A stretch of DNA of 64,000 nt from Sceloporus undulatus (taxonomy: Eukaryota > Chordata > Lepidosauria > Squamata > Phrynosomatidae). This document shows positions 21,246-32,765 of the stretch, in pieces (the stretch's first letter is position 1; the number at the start of each line of letters is the position of its first letter). Below the pieces are notes generated by a model, which saw only the letters and a list, made by a program, of their open reading frames with translations, was not told the DNA's origin and made no database searches. The position numbers and the translations under genes are program-made. The stretch is from positions 123,070,112 through 123,134,111 of the forward strand of contig NC_056527.1 of the NCBI RefSeq assembly GCF_019175285.1. Reading direction: 5' to 3'.

Positions 21246-21977
21246 ATCATTAAACTACAATACTTGCTAGCTGATAAAGGGCTTTGTTGTTTATTTATTG
21301 CCTTATCTTTCCTCCTGAAATGCTAAGATGATGTGCATGGTTCTTCTCCTCCCTACAATAGCATCTCTCCAGCAAAGTAGTCATATTGGCAAGGCTGAAG
21401 CTGAACAGCAACCAGTCTCACCTAGCCGCCCCTTGACAACACCCAGCACACAAGGCATGGCATAGAAATCAATACATTTGTGTTTTTTTCTTTATAAAAC
21501 TTAATAGTAGTAGCTTTACTTACTGCACTTGTCCATAACCAAATACTAGATGCTATGGAAGAGAGAAAGGGCAGCAGGTCAGAGGGATGCAGGAAGACGA
21601 TGCGCACGGAGAACCAAAGCAAATGGAAATCTGCAAATGCTGCTGTTGTGTGCAAGCATACAAGTTAGGAACTGGTGAGCATAGGCAAGCAAGGACTATT
21701 CTATAAGGTAGATACAACTGAAAGAGAAGAGAAAGAGTGGCCCAAGGTCATACAGAAGGTTTTGTGGCTTGGTGGGAACTTGAAATGGGAGCTCCCAAGT
21801 CTTAATCCACAAAATCCTAAAGACTCCTACACAGGACAGCACACTGCCTCTCCCAATTGAACCAAAGGGATGCCATTTCCCCCCCTTTACTAAGGATGTT
21901 CTCCTGCTCAAGCCCCATTGAAATGAACCAGCAGTTGCATAAAAGCATCCCTGTGTTTTCTAGCTAGGGCTTTTATC
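21246..21977. other. Intergenic, nothing recognised
   Basis: A segment near 21700-21850 has weak Sauria-SINE-like strings (GGCCCAAGGTCATACAGAAG) but is too diverged to call. Confidence 0.35.
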
Positions 21978-22092
21978 CTTCTTGTTGTTGCCATCAAGTT
22001 GACTTTGCCTTACGGTGACCCTATGAATGAGACACCTCCAAGTCAACCGGTCATCAGCAGGTCTTGCAAACTCAGGGCCCTTGTCCTCCTGG
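21978..22092 (-). mobile_element. Bov-B LINE 3' terminus
   Basis: TTCTTGTTGTTGCCATCAAG, TTACGGTGACCCTATGAATG and CAAGTCAACCGGTCATCAGC form the Bov-B 3' end in reverse orientation, with no coding part. Confidence 0.65.
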
Positions 22093-22840
22093 GGGTCAAA
22101 AACTTTGTCTGTCCCTTGACCTCAGTGACCAAAAGGCCACCAAAATCCCCGAGGCTGTGGCCTTTCTTTGCCCCATGTCTAAAGGCATTTCTGTTCCAAA
22201 GTTCAAGCTCCCTCTCCTTCTAGTCAAAGTGGATTTTTTTTTTTAACAAAAGGCTGTTGTGTATTTGTGAGAGCCTCCTTCCTTGGTTGCGAACCACCAT
22301 GAAGTGGTTTAGACCAGTTTATCACACCCAGGCAATTCTGAGTCACAAGGAAAAGGTCTCCACGGCTCTTGCAGTGTCACCTCATGGAGTGGCCGGCATT
22401 TGAGAAGCACAATTGTACTTGTTTATCGCCTGGTTCCGTAACTCCCCATGAGTAATCGGTTTGTGGAGGAAAGATTTATCTAGCCAGCTCAAACTTTACA
22501 CACGCAAACACACACACAAACAGGGAGTACACAAGCTTTCTATTCCGACAGGCTCTCTGGTGGCTTGCCAACAGAGAGACTTCTCTCTAGTGTTCAACAC
22601 AGAGTATCCCAAGTGTATGAGGCCATTGCTATCCTGAATTAAAACTGGGAAATGCACACTTTAGTGGAACCTATTGATTCAGGACAGGCAAAAAAGCAGC
22701 AATAATTTTGGAGACTTTGGGGCTTCATAGCCTGAATGCACAATGGCAATGCATAATCACATTGCAAACCATAGGATGCACAACCATAATGTGTAATTAC
22801 AATGAAAAGTATAGTGTGCATAACCACAATACAAAGTATA
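22093..22840. other. Intergenic; GCA/CACA-rich segment at 22735-22835
   Basis: The 22735-22835 part repeats loose units such as GCACAACCATAATGTG and GCATAACCACAATAC. 22310-22450 has GTTTATCACACCCAGG and GTTTATCGCCTGG, possibly MITE remnants. No exon. Confidence 0.35.
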
Positions 22841-22842
22841 GG

Positions 22843-22972
22843 GTTGTTGTTGTTGTTGTTGTGTGCCTCCAAGTCATTTTTTATGTATGGTGACCATAAG
22901 GGGAACCTATCCATTGTCATCCTCTGAGGCTGAGAGAGAGTGACTTGCCCAATGTCATCCAATGGGTTGCAC
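22843..22972 (-). mobile_element. Sauria SINE, minus strand, 3' half
   Basis: (GTT)n at 22843-22862, then GTGTGCCTCCAAGTCATTTT, GGTGACCATAAGGGGAACC, CATCCTCTGAGGCTGAGAG and GTGACTTGCCCAATGTC. Confidence 0.85.
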
Positions 22973-24268
22973 AACCACAATTTCACACTTGCAAAGACAA
23001 GACACAGATGAACAAGCTGTCTGCACGACTCCACTTCCACCGCTATCAGCAGAATACATCTGTTATACAATGGTAGCTTTTCGACCCTGCATGCGTAGCG
23101 TGACATAGGCATGCCGATATGGGATTAGAAAGGAAATAACTGAATCCTGGCCAATATGCGTTGAAACCAAGAAATAGAAACTTGGGTTGCAGGAAAGTAT
23201 TTACTGGACACTCAATTCTTTATCTCTTGCTTGTTTAGCAGAATCCTGGATGGCTCCAGCAGCATCGCTGTGCTGTGTCAGCCAACGTCCCCAGTCTGGC
23301 TCTACCTCCGACTCGGCAGTCAGTTTCAGCTCTGTTTATTAGTGTTACCAGTGAGTGTTGCCTAAAGAGAAATTTGAAGGTGAATTTGGAGGATAGTTTT
23401 GATGTATAGATCTGATCCCCCTAGATATCCTGCAAAAGAAAGTGGGGCTGAGAAGAGAGAGGAAAGGACAGTAAGCTGGATGAGGACACCAGGTTGGAAG
23501 ACTAAACTCTTTGGGGGGGAGATTTAGTTTAGGGGGGACAAACAATTAAGGATGGGAATGATCAAGGATTATCAAAAGTATACATGCTGTGGATGTATTT
23601 TCTGCCTCACTCGTAACACTAGAATCCATTAGATGTAGCCTAGATCCTACATCAGGATCAAGTAGCCCATAGTGACCCAGATCCAACATTTGGGCTGTAG
23701 AGCACATATCTCTGTTGGAAGTAGAGATTGCATCAGTGCTTGTCTCTATGATAAATGGGAGTAGAGAGAGAATTAAAATGTCTTCCTCCTCTTACATTCA
23801 CTCATGAGAGCTTTTAGGGACTCTTCTATCAAAGTATAGATTTTTCCACTTACTGTCTGTTTTCCTGAATGTTAGATGGATTCTTTCCAAGAACAAAGTT
23901 TTATTTTTACCTTTCGAGAGTATTCTGTTTATTACCAGAAGCTCAGATATTCTGGCATAAGTTGCTGCTCTGCTTAATATATTAATTACCAAATACTAAA
24001 TTCCAACTATCTTTACATGTCAGCTTATGTTTATTGGATAGCGCAAACCTTGTGTTGAATGGCAACGTTGTGTAACTGAACCAAGTTACCAACCATGCAA
24101 CCAAACGCACAACCAAATATCCATGTGCATCCATGCTCAACATGAATCTGTACACTATGATCATCTGCACCTGTGCACATATGTGCACCACCTTGAGCTG
24201 GACATGGATGTTCCACATCAGATTAAAAAAAACCAACCTATTCCCTAGGGAAAGTTACACATGTCTAA
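22973..24268. other. Intergenic, nothing recognised
   Basis: AT-rich unique sequence without exon or repeat identity. 24050-24200 is rich in CATGCAACC/CACAACC strings. Confidence 0.4.
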
Positions 24269-24269
24269 G

Positions 24270-24420
24270 ACACCAAGAGGATTCCAGCCAGTGATGGGTT
24301 CTCTGGCGCATTGGATGGAAGTCTTCCCCAGCCTTACCTGAAGATGTGGGGAATTGAACATGGAACCTTCCACATGCAAAGCTTCCCCATCTCAACTGAG
24401 CTACAGCTGGAGCCATTCCC
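24270..24420 (-). mobile_element. tRNA-Ala-like SINE, minus strand
   Basis: The reverse complement of 24335-24410 reads GCTGTAGCTCAGTTGAGATG, then GCTTTGCATGTGGAAGG, then GTTCCATGTTCAATTCCCC. This is a tRNA-like A box, a TGC anticodon-like loop and a B box as in tRNA-Ala. It lacks a proper acceptor stem and continues into non-tRNA sequence, so it is a SINE head rather than a tRNA gene. It is a different family from Sauria SINE. Confidence 0.65.
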
Positions 24421-25225
24421 TTTGAGAGATCCCTTTTATATTAGCCATCAGCGACTCTTCCCTCAGAGAAGAATAGGATTAATGGAGCCATTCACTTTTG
24501 GTCAATTACAAAGCACTCACCTGAGAAGTTGTTAAAATGGCCATACTATAAATCTCATAATTAAATACTAAATCACAAGCTAATGTATTTACTTATGGCA
24601 AGGAGTCTATAAGGCTTTCAGTTGAGCGTGTCGGGATTTATGGTCTTCTTCAGAGAAACCTCTGCCTGGATAGAAAGAGACCAGGAAAGAGGACAGTCAA
24701 ATGTGGGAGGGCAGGGCAGGCATGGAAACCTTCATCTGGACCAATGTGGGGGGACAATTTGGACAGGAGGGGAGAATGAGGATATGTTTAAGGTTATCAT
24801 TCCCTTACCTAACTAGGCACTCCCCAAATGGGTAGGACTAGATCTATCATCCCCAACCAGCATGGTTGTTGTTCAACCCATCTGGAGATGGCACCAGTGA
24901 CTCCCATATCAGTATCATGGTTAATCCCAGGGTTTTAGTTCCATTTTTAAGGAACTATCTGAAGTGCTGGATATACCTACAGCACCTTTAAAGTTCAAGC
25001 TAATATTCAGTGTTCCAAAGACATAGGAAAAACCAACCAGCGCTGACTAGAGGACACTGCAGTATGACTCCCATAACTATAGAGGACATGTTCCTGGAGT
25101 TATTACAGAAATCACAGATAACAGTGGACCCTATTGAAATGAATGACATCTGGAGGACATTGGCCATAAAGTCACATGGAGGACCTAGAGAGAAGACCTT
25201 CCTAGGTATTTCTAAGTCCTCCAGA
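24421..25225. other. Intergenic, nothing recognised
   Basis: No gene or named repeat seen. Confidence 0.4.
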
Positions 25226-25433
25226 ATGGTGACCCTAAGGCAAACCTATCAGAGAGTTTTCTTGGCTGGTTTCTTCAGAAGGGATTTGCCATTGGCATCC
25301 TCTGAGAATGACAGAGTGTGACTTGCCCAAAGTCACCTGGTGAATTTTCATGGCTGAGCCAGAATTTGAACCCTGTTCTCCAGAGTCCGAGTCCAGCATT
25401 CAAACCGCTATACCACACTGGCTCTCTTTCATT
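25226..25433 (-). mobile_element. Sauria SINE, minus strand, nearly full length
   Basis: ATGGTGACCCTAAGGCAAAC, AGAGTTTTCTTGGCTGG, TTTGCCATTGGCATCCTCTG, GTGTGACTTGCCCAAAGTCA, then the tRNA head ending ACCGCTATACCACACTGGCTC. Confidence 0.9.
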
Positions 25434-25599
25434 ACAAGATGGAAGAGAGGTTCTCATTTTAGCTTTCCCCATCTGGAATCTATTCATTGCACCATCTATT
25501 ATAATATCTCTGGAGAACGGGGAGCATTTTTTCTCCACAGTTATCTTTGCTCTTTTACAACTGTGGCTGGTTCTGTTGCAATAGGCTTTTCCCCATAAA

Positions 25600-25985
25600 A
25601 GGCATAGGTAATCCTTGTTCCCGAGATCTGAGTCAGACCACTATTTATAGTCACAGGGTGTTTCTGAATTGATGAGCTGATACTGCATATCTCTATGCCG
25701 GTGAAGCCCAATTATGTCTCCTTAGATCTTTTCAGTATCAGAGGAGACTGAGCAGTGAGCCGTGACGTGTTCTCTTGTTCTCCGATTTATCTCTCTGCAT
25801 CATCTACAAGTGTCTCTAATACCTGCGGCCTTTATCGGCATCCTTTTGATAGCCGCTAGCAGCAATCACGCAACCTTGGATAGCAACGCACCGCAATCTG
25901 GTGTGTGCCTGCTCAGAAGCAAATGCCACTGTGTTCAATAGGCTTCGCTTCCAGGGAAATCCATATTATAGTATTGCAGTCTCAG
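25600..25985. other. Candidate conserved element plus an ancient amniote-type repeat
   Basis: 25610-25900 is unique with retained CpGs (ACCTGCGGCCTTTATCGG, ATAGCCGCTAGCAGC). The reverse complement of 25905-25970 contains GAAGCCTATTGAACACAGTG and GGCATTTGCTTCTGAGCAGG, close to the widespread amniote 'ccattgaactcagtgggacttacttctgagta' repeat. Confidence 0.35.
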
Positions 25986-26185
25986 ATGTAGAATCCAGAT
26001 GACTTTTTTTAATCTGAGAAGGCTGCATTTCCAGTTCATCTCTTGGGGCTTTCCTTAGGCAGGACTTTGGAATCCCCTGCCTTAGTTCATTGATAATGGA
26101 GATTGGTTAATCGACTTGATCACAGAGATATTGACAACTGATTTTTCCCCATCAACTGCCTTTGTCCACTGATGGGATTTTCTGT

Positions 26186-26412
26186 ACAGTCGGACCTCCA
26201 CATTTGCAATTTTGACATTTGAGGAGTTGATTATTTGTGATTTTGATTAATATGTTCTCTCTAGGACTCTCTAACATCTCCAGCGCAACTCTGCCAAAAG
26301 CCGACCAGAGAACTGTGCTCCGCTCTGGGCCCCAGAATTCCATAGCCTTGAGCCAGGACAGTTAAAGCGGTGCCAAACCACGTTATTTCTCCACTGTAGA
26401 TGCAGCCTTAGT
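26186..26412 (+). repeat. pogo/Tigger-like fragment followed by a family A half element
   Basis: 26186-26260 begins ACAGTCGGACCTCCACATTTGC and has TTATTTGTGATTTTGAT, the Tigger-type 'cagtc..ctccatattcgc' end. 26328-26412 is a family A right half (CCCAGAATTCCATAGCCTTG, GGACAGTTAAAGCGGTGCC, CTCCACTGTAGATGCAGCC). Confidence 0.6.
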
Positions 26413-27480
26413 TAGTTACAAACTGATGGGGGAAGGAGTTGGAATTTGCTGAGGACTGGCAAAATAAGCACCGGGGAGCAACCAACACAGACACATTCCT
26501 CCATCCTAGGTACCAGGAAATATCTCCACCTCCGTCAGGGAATGATGCTTTCTGATATTTTCTGAAGTTTGCCAAGTGCGGGTGGTTTAGTCTTTCCAGA
26601 TCACGCCAATCAGCATCAGAACACTGAATTCCTGAATTATACCTGTTGAGCAACCCAGAGCTGGGAAATGGCAGGTATTAATTGCCCTTTTTTCTTTGCA
26701 AAGATCCCTTACCAAGGCCAATTCGCATTATGAAAGGAATGAGCAGGTACAGTGTACTTAACCCTTCTCTTGCTTTCCCCTTGACATTCTCCACTTGTTT
26801 ATGTGCAAACTGCTTTTACCTTCGCAGTGTTCCTATAGCTGTGAGTGCAAGTCTCTCCTGAGGTTGCAGTTAAGGGGGAAAAGAGACCAACTCAGGAGAA
26901 AAGAAATAGGATTTTATTATGCAAACTGCATATCAAGCAAGGGAATGTTTCCCTTGAGCCACCTATACCCCAATGCCATTTTGGCATCCCAAAAGCCCCC
27001 TTCCAGAGTCACACAAACACATCATAACCAGAATTTACTTAAGGATAAATGGACACATAAGACACACTGAATATGTAGGGCCCAAAAGTCACCATTGAAT
27101 GGGCTTCTTCTGCTGATAGTGATGGGAGCAGTTACAGAGAAAACATATTCATCCGTGCCTTGTCTTTGCAAATTGTGCATTATGCACTGGAGTGGTGCGT
27201 CCTATACTTTGACTTGTGGCTGTACATTGTGGTTTTGCATCCTATACTTTGCATAGTGATTGTGCGTTGTGGTTTTGCATGGAAATGGCTTAAAGGCACA
27301 AGCGAATGACAACAGAGCCCATGGATCGCAGTTGTAGCTGAGTTCTCAAATGAAAGAACCTTGAACTGGTTCACACATGAAAGGCCATCCTGGATGGCTG
27401 AAGGATGGATTCACTCCTCACACGTAAGCTATAGCCCAACCCTAAATGGATTCTCTCTTGTGCTTGGAAAGGTCCACTTC
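26413..27480. other. Intergenic, nothing recognised
   Basis: At 27190-27300 a loose unit CCTATACTTTG / GTGGTTTTGCAT is repeated twice. Otherwise unassigned. Confidence 0.38.
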
Positions 27481-27484
27481 TTGG

Positions 27485-28060
27485 ACCACAATGCTCAGAA
27501 TCCCCCAGTCAACATGCCTACTGGCCTTGCTGGCTGAGGATTCTGGGAGTTGCCATCTCCCAAAGTATCTTTATTACTGGGTGCAGGAAAGGTCTCCTCT
27601 TGGCTCCAACAATATTTGGAGAAAGAATAAGTCCAGTTCCAAACTGACAAGGGTTTTCCTCCGCTCCGGAGAGAACCAGACAGGAAGCAGGCAGAGATTA
27701 ACAATGTAAGCAGGCTTGTTTGTTCTCTAAACACTATTAGGTAAGAGTCCAGCATCAAGAATTGTGTACCCCGGGGCTGGGTTAAGCTTCTTTCCATGAT
27801 GAATGATACGGAGCTGAGTCATTTGCACCATTGCCGCTCCTTCCTTGGAGTCCCAGATTTATGTCTCTGAGACGGAAAGGTCAAAGGGGAAGAAACCCCC
27901 GGAGCAACAAATTCCAGAAAGCAGCAAAACAGGCCAAATCGGAGCATTCTCAGAGGGCCTTCCAGCAGAACCCCTGGGAAGATGTGGGAAAGGTTAACCA
28001 TCTTGTACCTTCCGTGTGGGAGACAATGGATATGTGCTGAGATCCTGCATCAGAAGCTAT
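27485..28060. other. MITE family G remnant, then unassigned DNA
   Basis: 27485-27560 has CAATGCTCAGAATCCCCCAG and GCTGAGGATTCTGGGAGTTG, which are inverted arms of family G. 27700-28050 is unique and unassigned. Confidence 0.4.
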
Positions 28061-28275
28061 GGGTGCATCTACACTATAGACATAATGCAGTCTGACACCA
28101 TGTTTAAGTGCTGTAACTCCATCCTATGAAATCCTGGGACTTGTAATTTGACTATGTCTTTAGCCTTCTCTGCCAAAGAGTGTGTGTGCCACACAAAGCT
28201 AGAAATTCCAGTGTTGTGTAGGATGGAGCCATGGCAGTTAAAGTGGTGTCGAAGTGTGTTATTTCGACAATGCAG
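28061..28275 (+). mobile_element. Family A palindromic MITE, near full length
   Basis: GGTGCATCTACACTATAGAC, GTCTGACACCATGTTTAAGT, CATCCTATGAAATCCTGGGA, GGATGGAGCCATGGCAGTTA and ATTTCGACAATGCAG follow in family order with complementary ends. Confidence 0.85.
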
Positions 28276-28440
28276 ACCGATCTTAGTTTGCAGCAATTAA
28301 AGTAAGCTGAGGCCAAAGGGTAAAGGTGGGAGGAAGCAAGAGAACTGGGATACTTTAAAAGCAGCTGGAAAAGTAGGATAGCAGAGGATTAATCCGAATG
28401 GTCCTGTTAAATCTGGACAGTTGAGGTAGGAATGTGAGCG
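28276..28440 (+). mobile_element. Family B DNA element, right part
   Basis: TTTGCAGCAATTAAAGTAAG, GAGAACTGGGATACTTTAAA, GCAGAGGATTAATCCGAATG and GGACAGTTGAGGTAGGAATG match family B. It begins directly at the end of the preceding family A copy. Confidence 0.7.
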
Positions 28441-28495
28441 GTGGGTGTTTCTTGGGAATCAGTGCTTTTCAGACTCAAAATGACCAAGATTGTTG

Positions 28496-28706
28496 CCATT
28501 GCAGAAATAAAAGAGTTTGATACCATTTTAACTGCCATGGCTAAGTGTTATGGAAGTCTGGGATTTGTAGGGTGTTGTGACACCAGAGCTCTCTGACAGG
28601 GAAGGCTAAATATCTCACACAACGACATATCCCAGAATTCCACGGCATTGAGCCCTGGCAGTTAGAGTGGTGTCAAACTGCATTAATTCTACAGTGTGGA
28701 AGCAGA
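28496..28706 (+). mobile_element. Family A palindromic MITE, near full length
   Basis: CAGAAATAAAAGAGTTTGATACC, TTTTAACTGCCATGGC, CTGGGATTTGTAGGGTG, CCCTGGCAGTTAGAGTGGTG, CTGCATTAATTCTACAGTGTGG. Confidence 0.85.
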
Positions 28707-29280
28707 ATTCTTTATCATTCTATGATTCTTCCAAAGAGGTTCATAGATACAGATCCAAGTCTTGGCCCAGATACTGGCAAGCTGCCTATGTGCCTCCCAA
28801 AGGCCAAACAGAGAAAGTGATGTACCAGAACAGATCCTGGGGTGGGCTGCCTAACAAACAATACAATCCTTGTGCTAGTGTGTGTGTGTGTGTGTATGTT
28901 CCTCTGTTCTGTTTTAGAAAGTGGTTGTACAGAGGGCATGAGCAGAGGGACCATGCCATGCTGCCTCTGCAAGGCCAGAGGACTCACCGCCCTCTGAATG
29001 GAGCCCATTGTTTGCCCAGGGCTGTTTACTCCGCATCAGCTTGGCAATCTGAGCTGTTTCCATTGCATGCTCCAACTGCCTCTATCTGGAAGTGATAAGT
29101 TGCATGGAAATGCAGCAAATGTAATTGGAATCCAAGGGGTGGGGATGAGGAAGGGCAGAAACTCATTCTTGTCTCTGTTCTAAGCAGTGTCTTTACAATT
29201 TTTTATATTCAGGTTTTTTTCAGAGTAATGGTTCAGTGCCCATCCATTGCTTTGAAATCTGTGGGCTAACAGTTATCTGT
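28707..29280. other. Intergenic with a (GT)n run
   Basis: (GT)n at 28878-28895. No exon recognised in the overlapping frames at 28667-29183. Confidence 0.4.
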
Positions 29281-29283
29281 CTG

Positions 29284-29480
29284 TTCCTTCCTTCCTTCCT
29301 TCCTTCCTTCCTTCCTTCCTTCCTTCCCCTCCATTCTCTCTCTTCCCATCCCTTCTTTCCACCCCTTTCTTCTTGGCATGTTTCTTCAGAAGGGGTTTGC
29401 CATTGCCATATTCTGAGGCTGAGATGGTGTAACTTGCCAAAGGTTGTCCAGTGGGTTCCATGGCTGACTGGGAATCCATC
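29284..29480. repeat. (TTCC)n microsatellite and adjoining minus-strand Sauria SINE
   Basis: Eleven TTCC units at 29284-29327. The SINE at 29371-29480 reads TTCTTGGCATGTTTCTTCAG, GGGTTTGCCATTGCCATATT, GAGATGGTGTAACTTGCC and CCAGTGGGTTCCATGGCTGA on the plus strand, meaning the insertion is minus-oriented. Confidence 0.85.
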
Positions 29481-29544
29481 GCTTTCCCTTTCTTTCCTCT
29501 CCTTGAAATTCATCTTATTAAAGCCTTCCTTTTCACACACCAAT

Positions 29545-29790
29545 ACACATGTGGCCAAGGAACATTCGAAGTGTGGTCAAGGTGGCATAAGCTACGAATG
29601 AGGAAGAACACCCAGACTAGGGGATTTGCTTTTGCCTCTGCCTCTTGGGAAGGGCAAGAGTCACAAACTCTCAGCCTCAGATGATGGCAATGGTAAACCA
29701 CCTCTGAAGAAACTTGCCAAGAAAACCCCATGATAGGTTTGCCTTAGGGTCACCATAAGTCACAAGTGACCTGAAAGCAGCAATAGCAAT
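29545..29790 (+). mobile_element. Family B left part interrupted by a Sauria SINE
   Basis: 29550-29650 has GTGTGGTCAAGGTGGCATAA, GGGGATTTGCTTTTGCCTC and CTCTTGGGAAGGGC (family B). At about 29650 it switches to SINE sequence: CAAACTCTCAGCCTCAGATG, GAAACTTGCCAAGAAAACCC, AGGGTCACCATAAGTCACAAG and CTGAAAGCAGCAATAGCAA. The SINE therefore appears to have landed in, or next to, the older transposon. Confidence 0.75.
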
Positions 29791-30430
29791 CTAGTGTGAG
29801 CCTCTAAAAGGCCACGCCACAAGTCCACCCATATGAGTTGTCGTGTACAAAGTAAGACTCAAAGCTTTATCTATGAGAAAGTGAATGTTAGATGGACTTA
29901 GTATTGACCTAGCATACTTAAAACACGTCATGTGGGTTAGCATTGTATTTCTTAGGACAACCCTGTATGACAATATTACTCACGTCTCTAATAGTAACTT
30001 TCTCCCTATTTACATCAGATTGACTCAGAACTGAGAACCTCAAAACTAGTTCTTATCGCCTCTCAGTTTGCCAACTTCTGGAATTTGGGGTCCTTGCCAA
30101 CTATCCCTGTTTCCACTGTGTAATTCGGCTACGGTACTTTAGCAGATGTGGCAAGGAAATGTTGGCACGGAGGTATTAAGAATGATAAACAGGGCATTGC
30201 TTTGGCATCACACAGAAGGGTGAGTGTGCCACAATCCTCTAGGATGTACTATTTTGCACTCTCATGAGAGGATGAATAATTCCACAGCTTGATGTGGAAT
30301 TCTTGCCTAAAATTTGTACATCTCAAACTTTTTAGGGAAATTATTCTACATAGAAATACACTTTTTTGCTGTGTGTTAAAACTGCATTATGTGTGCAAAC
30401 AACACTGTCTCTAGATATAGCCATGTGCTT
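29791..30430. other. Intergenic, nothing recognised
   Basis: AT-rich unique sequence. Confidence 0.4.
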
Positions 30431-30812
30431 AGTGCTAATTAGCTGGGATGTGTTCAAATCCCTTTCCACTCCCAAATCTTGCACACAAAACAAATCTGGC
30501 TAGAAACTGTGTGTTTTGTGCCAAAAAATTGTTTTTCTCACACACACCCCTCACGTTTTTGCACAAAAACTGTTCCCACATAGTCGTGCATTTTGGTGCA
30601 AAAATTGCCAGGATTTGCACCCAAAAATACCAGCAATTTTTCTGGGGGAAGGAAACACATGGCGATGTGGAAACCAATTTTTCACATCAAAAATCCCCCT
30701 ACCTTTCAGGCAGGCATGTGTTTTTTTGTGCAAGATGGATAGGTTTTCACAACCACATCATTATGCAAAAATAATGGAATTTTGTGCATGTGTCTGCGCA
30801 CATTAATTTCCA
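30431..30812. repeat. Degenerate TTTTGTGCAAAAA-motif repeat region
   Basis: The strings TTTTGTGCCAAAAAA, TTTTTGCACAAAAAC, TTTTGGTGCAAAAATTG, TTTGCACCCAAAAATACC, TTTTTTTGTGCAAG, TATGCAAAAATAATGG and TTTTGTGCATG recur roughly every 30-60 bp. Because the motif is nearly its own reverse complement, open frames appear on both strands (30448-30806). These are by-products of composition. Confidence 0.6.
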
Positions 30813-31438
30813 GAAACTCTTTGGGAGGTGCAAATTAAAAACTGTGCTTCTACTGTGTTTTTCTTCATAGTATGGATTCCTAACTGTCAGGAAACCCATT
30901 TTCCAGCCAGTAAAATGAATAACAGCAACTGTTCTTTCAGTCCCACCAAAATATGCAGCTGCAAAGCTTTCCAGATGAGATTACTGGGATCAAATGCTGT
31001 GTCCACCTAGGAAAGCATTTGGCTTTTATTCTAAGCTGCCCAGTAACCATTTCTTACTTGGTACAGTGGTTATCTTTAGTTCTGTTCCTTCCTTTTAGGT
31101 TAAGACCATCTGGTGACTTTGTTTACTGAAGCAACATGCCCAGAGGTCCAGTTTTGTGGAGCTAGGGTCAATTAATCCAGCAGAACATAAACCCTGTCTC
31201 CTTTACAGATGCTAGGGAGAATCTGATGAAGGAGAGAGATAGCATTCTTCCTCATATCGCATTTGGTTGTTTTTCACAGCTGCCTGGAGCTGTGTGCAAA
31301 TGGCCTCTCTTAAGACCTTCACCCTCTTTTTGGGCTGAGAAGCTGGAGAAAGGGAGAGGATTTGAGTGAATTGCTCCAAGGTGAGAAGAAATCTTTCTCT
31401 CAAGGACAGGGTTTTATGATCAGGAGTAGCAACAACAA
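30813..31438. other. Intergenic; one unassigned minus-strand open frame
   Basis: A minus-strand frame at 31212-31440 (..LREAICTQLQAAVKNNQMRYEEECYLS..) has a protein-like residue mix, but no domain is recognised and the rest of the frame is SINE sequence. Confidence 0.3.
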
Positions 31439-31439
31439 G

Positions 31440-31820
31440 AGCCAGAACAGTGTAGTGTGAATGTTGGACTTGGGATCTGTGAGGCCAGGGTTTGAATCCA
31501 CATTCAGGTTCCATCTGCATAAACCAAATAAAATGTCCTCCAATACTCTCTGCAGAGAGTCTGGATGATGCATGGCCCGGTCCAGATGATGTCCAGACTG
31601 TTTAGCACCAAACTTATGGTATACACCCCTTATAACACATTTTTAACAACTTACTATTTGCTCCAGAAGATTTGCTTCCCAGAAGATCTAGGGCCCTCCA
31701 TCCTGACACTGGATGGCTGTTCACACATGCGTCTCAGCCATGGAAACTCATTGGGTGACCTTAGCCAAGTCACACTCTCTTAGCCTAAGAGGAAGGCAAT
31801 GCAAACCTTAATCTGAAACT
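31440..31820 (+). mobile_element. Two Sauria SINE fragments
   Basis: 31440-31515 is a tRNA-like head (AGTGTAGTGTGAATGTTGGAC, CCAGGGTTTGAATCCACATT). 31725-31815 is the middle part (CTCAGCCATGGAAACTCATT, GGGTGACCTTAGCCAAGTCA, AGCCTAAGAGGAAGGCAATG). A 200-bp unassigned segment separates them. Confidence 0.75.
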
Positions 31821-32435
31821 TAAGGGAGCTATCCATGATCCTGAACCTATTATAGGGCTAGGATTCAGTAGCCTGGACAACTCTTTTACAATTCAGATCA
31901 AAAACCTGGAGTGGAATCACTGTCCAACTAATATGGAAGCCACCTCTGCCATCTCTTCCTTCTCTGCTGAGTCAGCTCCATTCACTTGGGGTCGAGGTGC
32001 TTTACATACGTAGTGTTAAAAGTAACCCTATGGAATTAGAGCACACCGATTCCACTTTAGCTGCCATGTTTCAGGTTGAATCCTGAGCTTTGCAGTTTAG
32101 AGGGAATGAATTTATAATTGCCCACCAGAGAGCTCTAGTGCTTCCCCAAACCACAATTCCCAGGATTCCATAGGAAACAGCTGCAGCAGTTAAAGCAGAA
32201 TGACAAAGCAAATGCTGCATAGTGTGGGCTCCAAGGAGAAGGAAAATTGAGGATGCAGTTCATCTGTGAGAGCATCCATGTTTTGTCCCCTTGTTCTGAC
32301 ACCAATGCTTTTTCCAATTTGAATTTCCCACCGTCCTTTTCCCACAAGTAAGGAACAGCTCCTCCTTCCAGCTGCCAAGATGAGGAACAGCAAAGAATTA
32401 GGCAGGTGGAGCATTATGTTCCCCTGCCTTGATAT
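31821..32435. mobile_element. Family A relative at 32026-32230 in otherwise unassigned DNA
   Basis: ATTCCACTTTAGCTGCCATG, CAATTCCCAGGATTCCATAG, CAGCAGTTAAAGCAGAATGAC and GCTGCATAGTGTGGGC form a diverged family A element. Flanks unassigned. Confidence 0.6.
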
Positions 32436-32439
32436 AAGA

Positions 32440-32765
32440 TCTCAGTCTTCTCTCCTGCTTTGGAAATACCTCAGTTTCTCTCTCCTCCTCTCACTTTCCC
32501 TCTTTGTCCTCAGCTTGCATCAGTTGCTGCAAACTGAGCTCAAAGTGCAAAAGAGATTTGTACTGAATTAACGCAGCAGTGGGAAAAGGAGAAGAGAGGG
32601 CCTTTCCCAGTCGGCTCAGGCAAAAGCCAACTGCTGCAGCTTCTCCTAGCTTGTGTGTTCCTCCTCATTAACAACGTGGCCATCCTGACCGCACTCTGAT
32701 GTTGCTTAGCCACACGCTTCCCAGTTTTCATCTGCAAAATGTTGGAGGCCATGCAAATAGAGTTT
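32440..32765 (-). mobile_element. Family B DNA element, minus strand, near full length
   Basis: TCAGTTTCTCTCTCCTCCTC, TTTGTCCTCAGCTTGCATCA, GTTGCTGCAAACTGAGCTC, CAGTCGGCTCAGGCAAAAGC, TGACCGCACTCTGATGTTGC and TCTGCAAAATGTTGGAGGC cover the whole element in reverse order. Confidence 0.85.

Noticed and set aside
24335-24410. tRNA-Ala gene on the minus strand
   Set aside because: Stem positions are mismatched and it continues into non-tRNA sequence; a SINE head fits better.
29284-29327. Open frame of repeated SFLP/EGRK residues
   Set aside because: It is a translated (TTCC)n microsatellite.
31212-31520. Minus-strand frame with protein-like composition
   Set aside because: Its first third is SINE sequence and the rest matches nothing I recognise; kept only as a note in the features.
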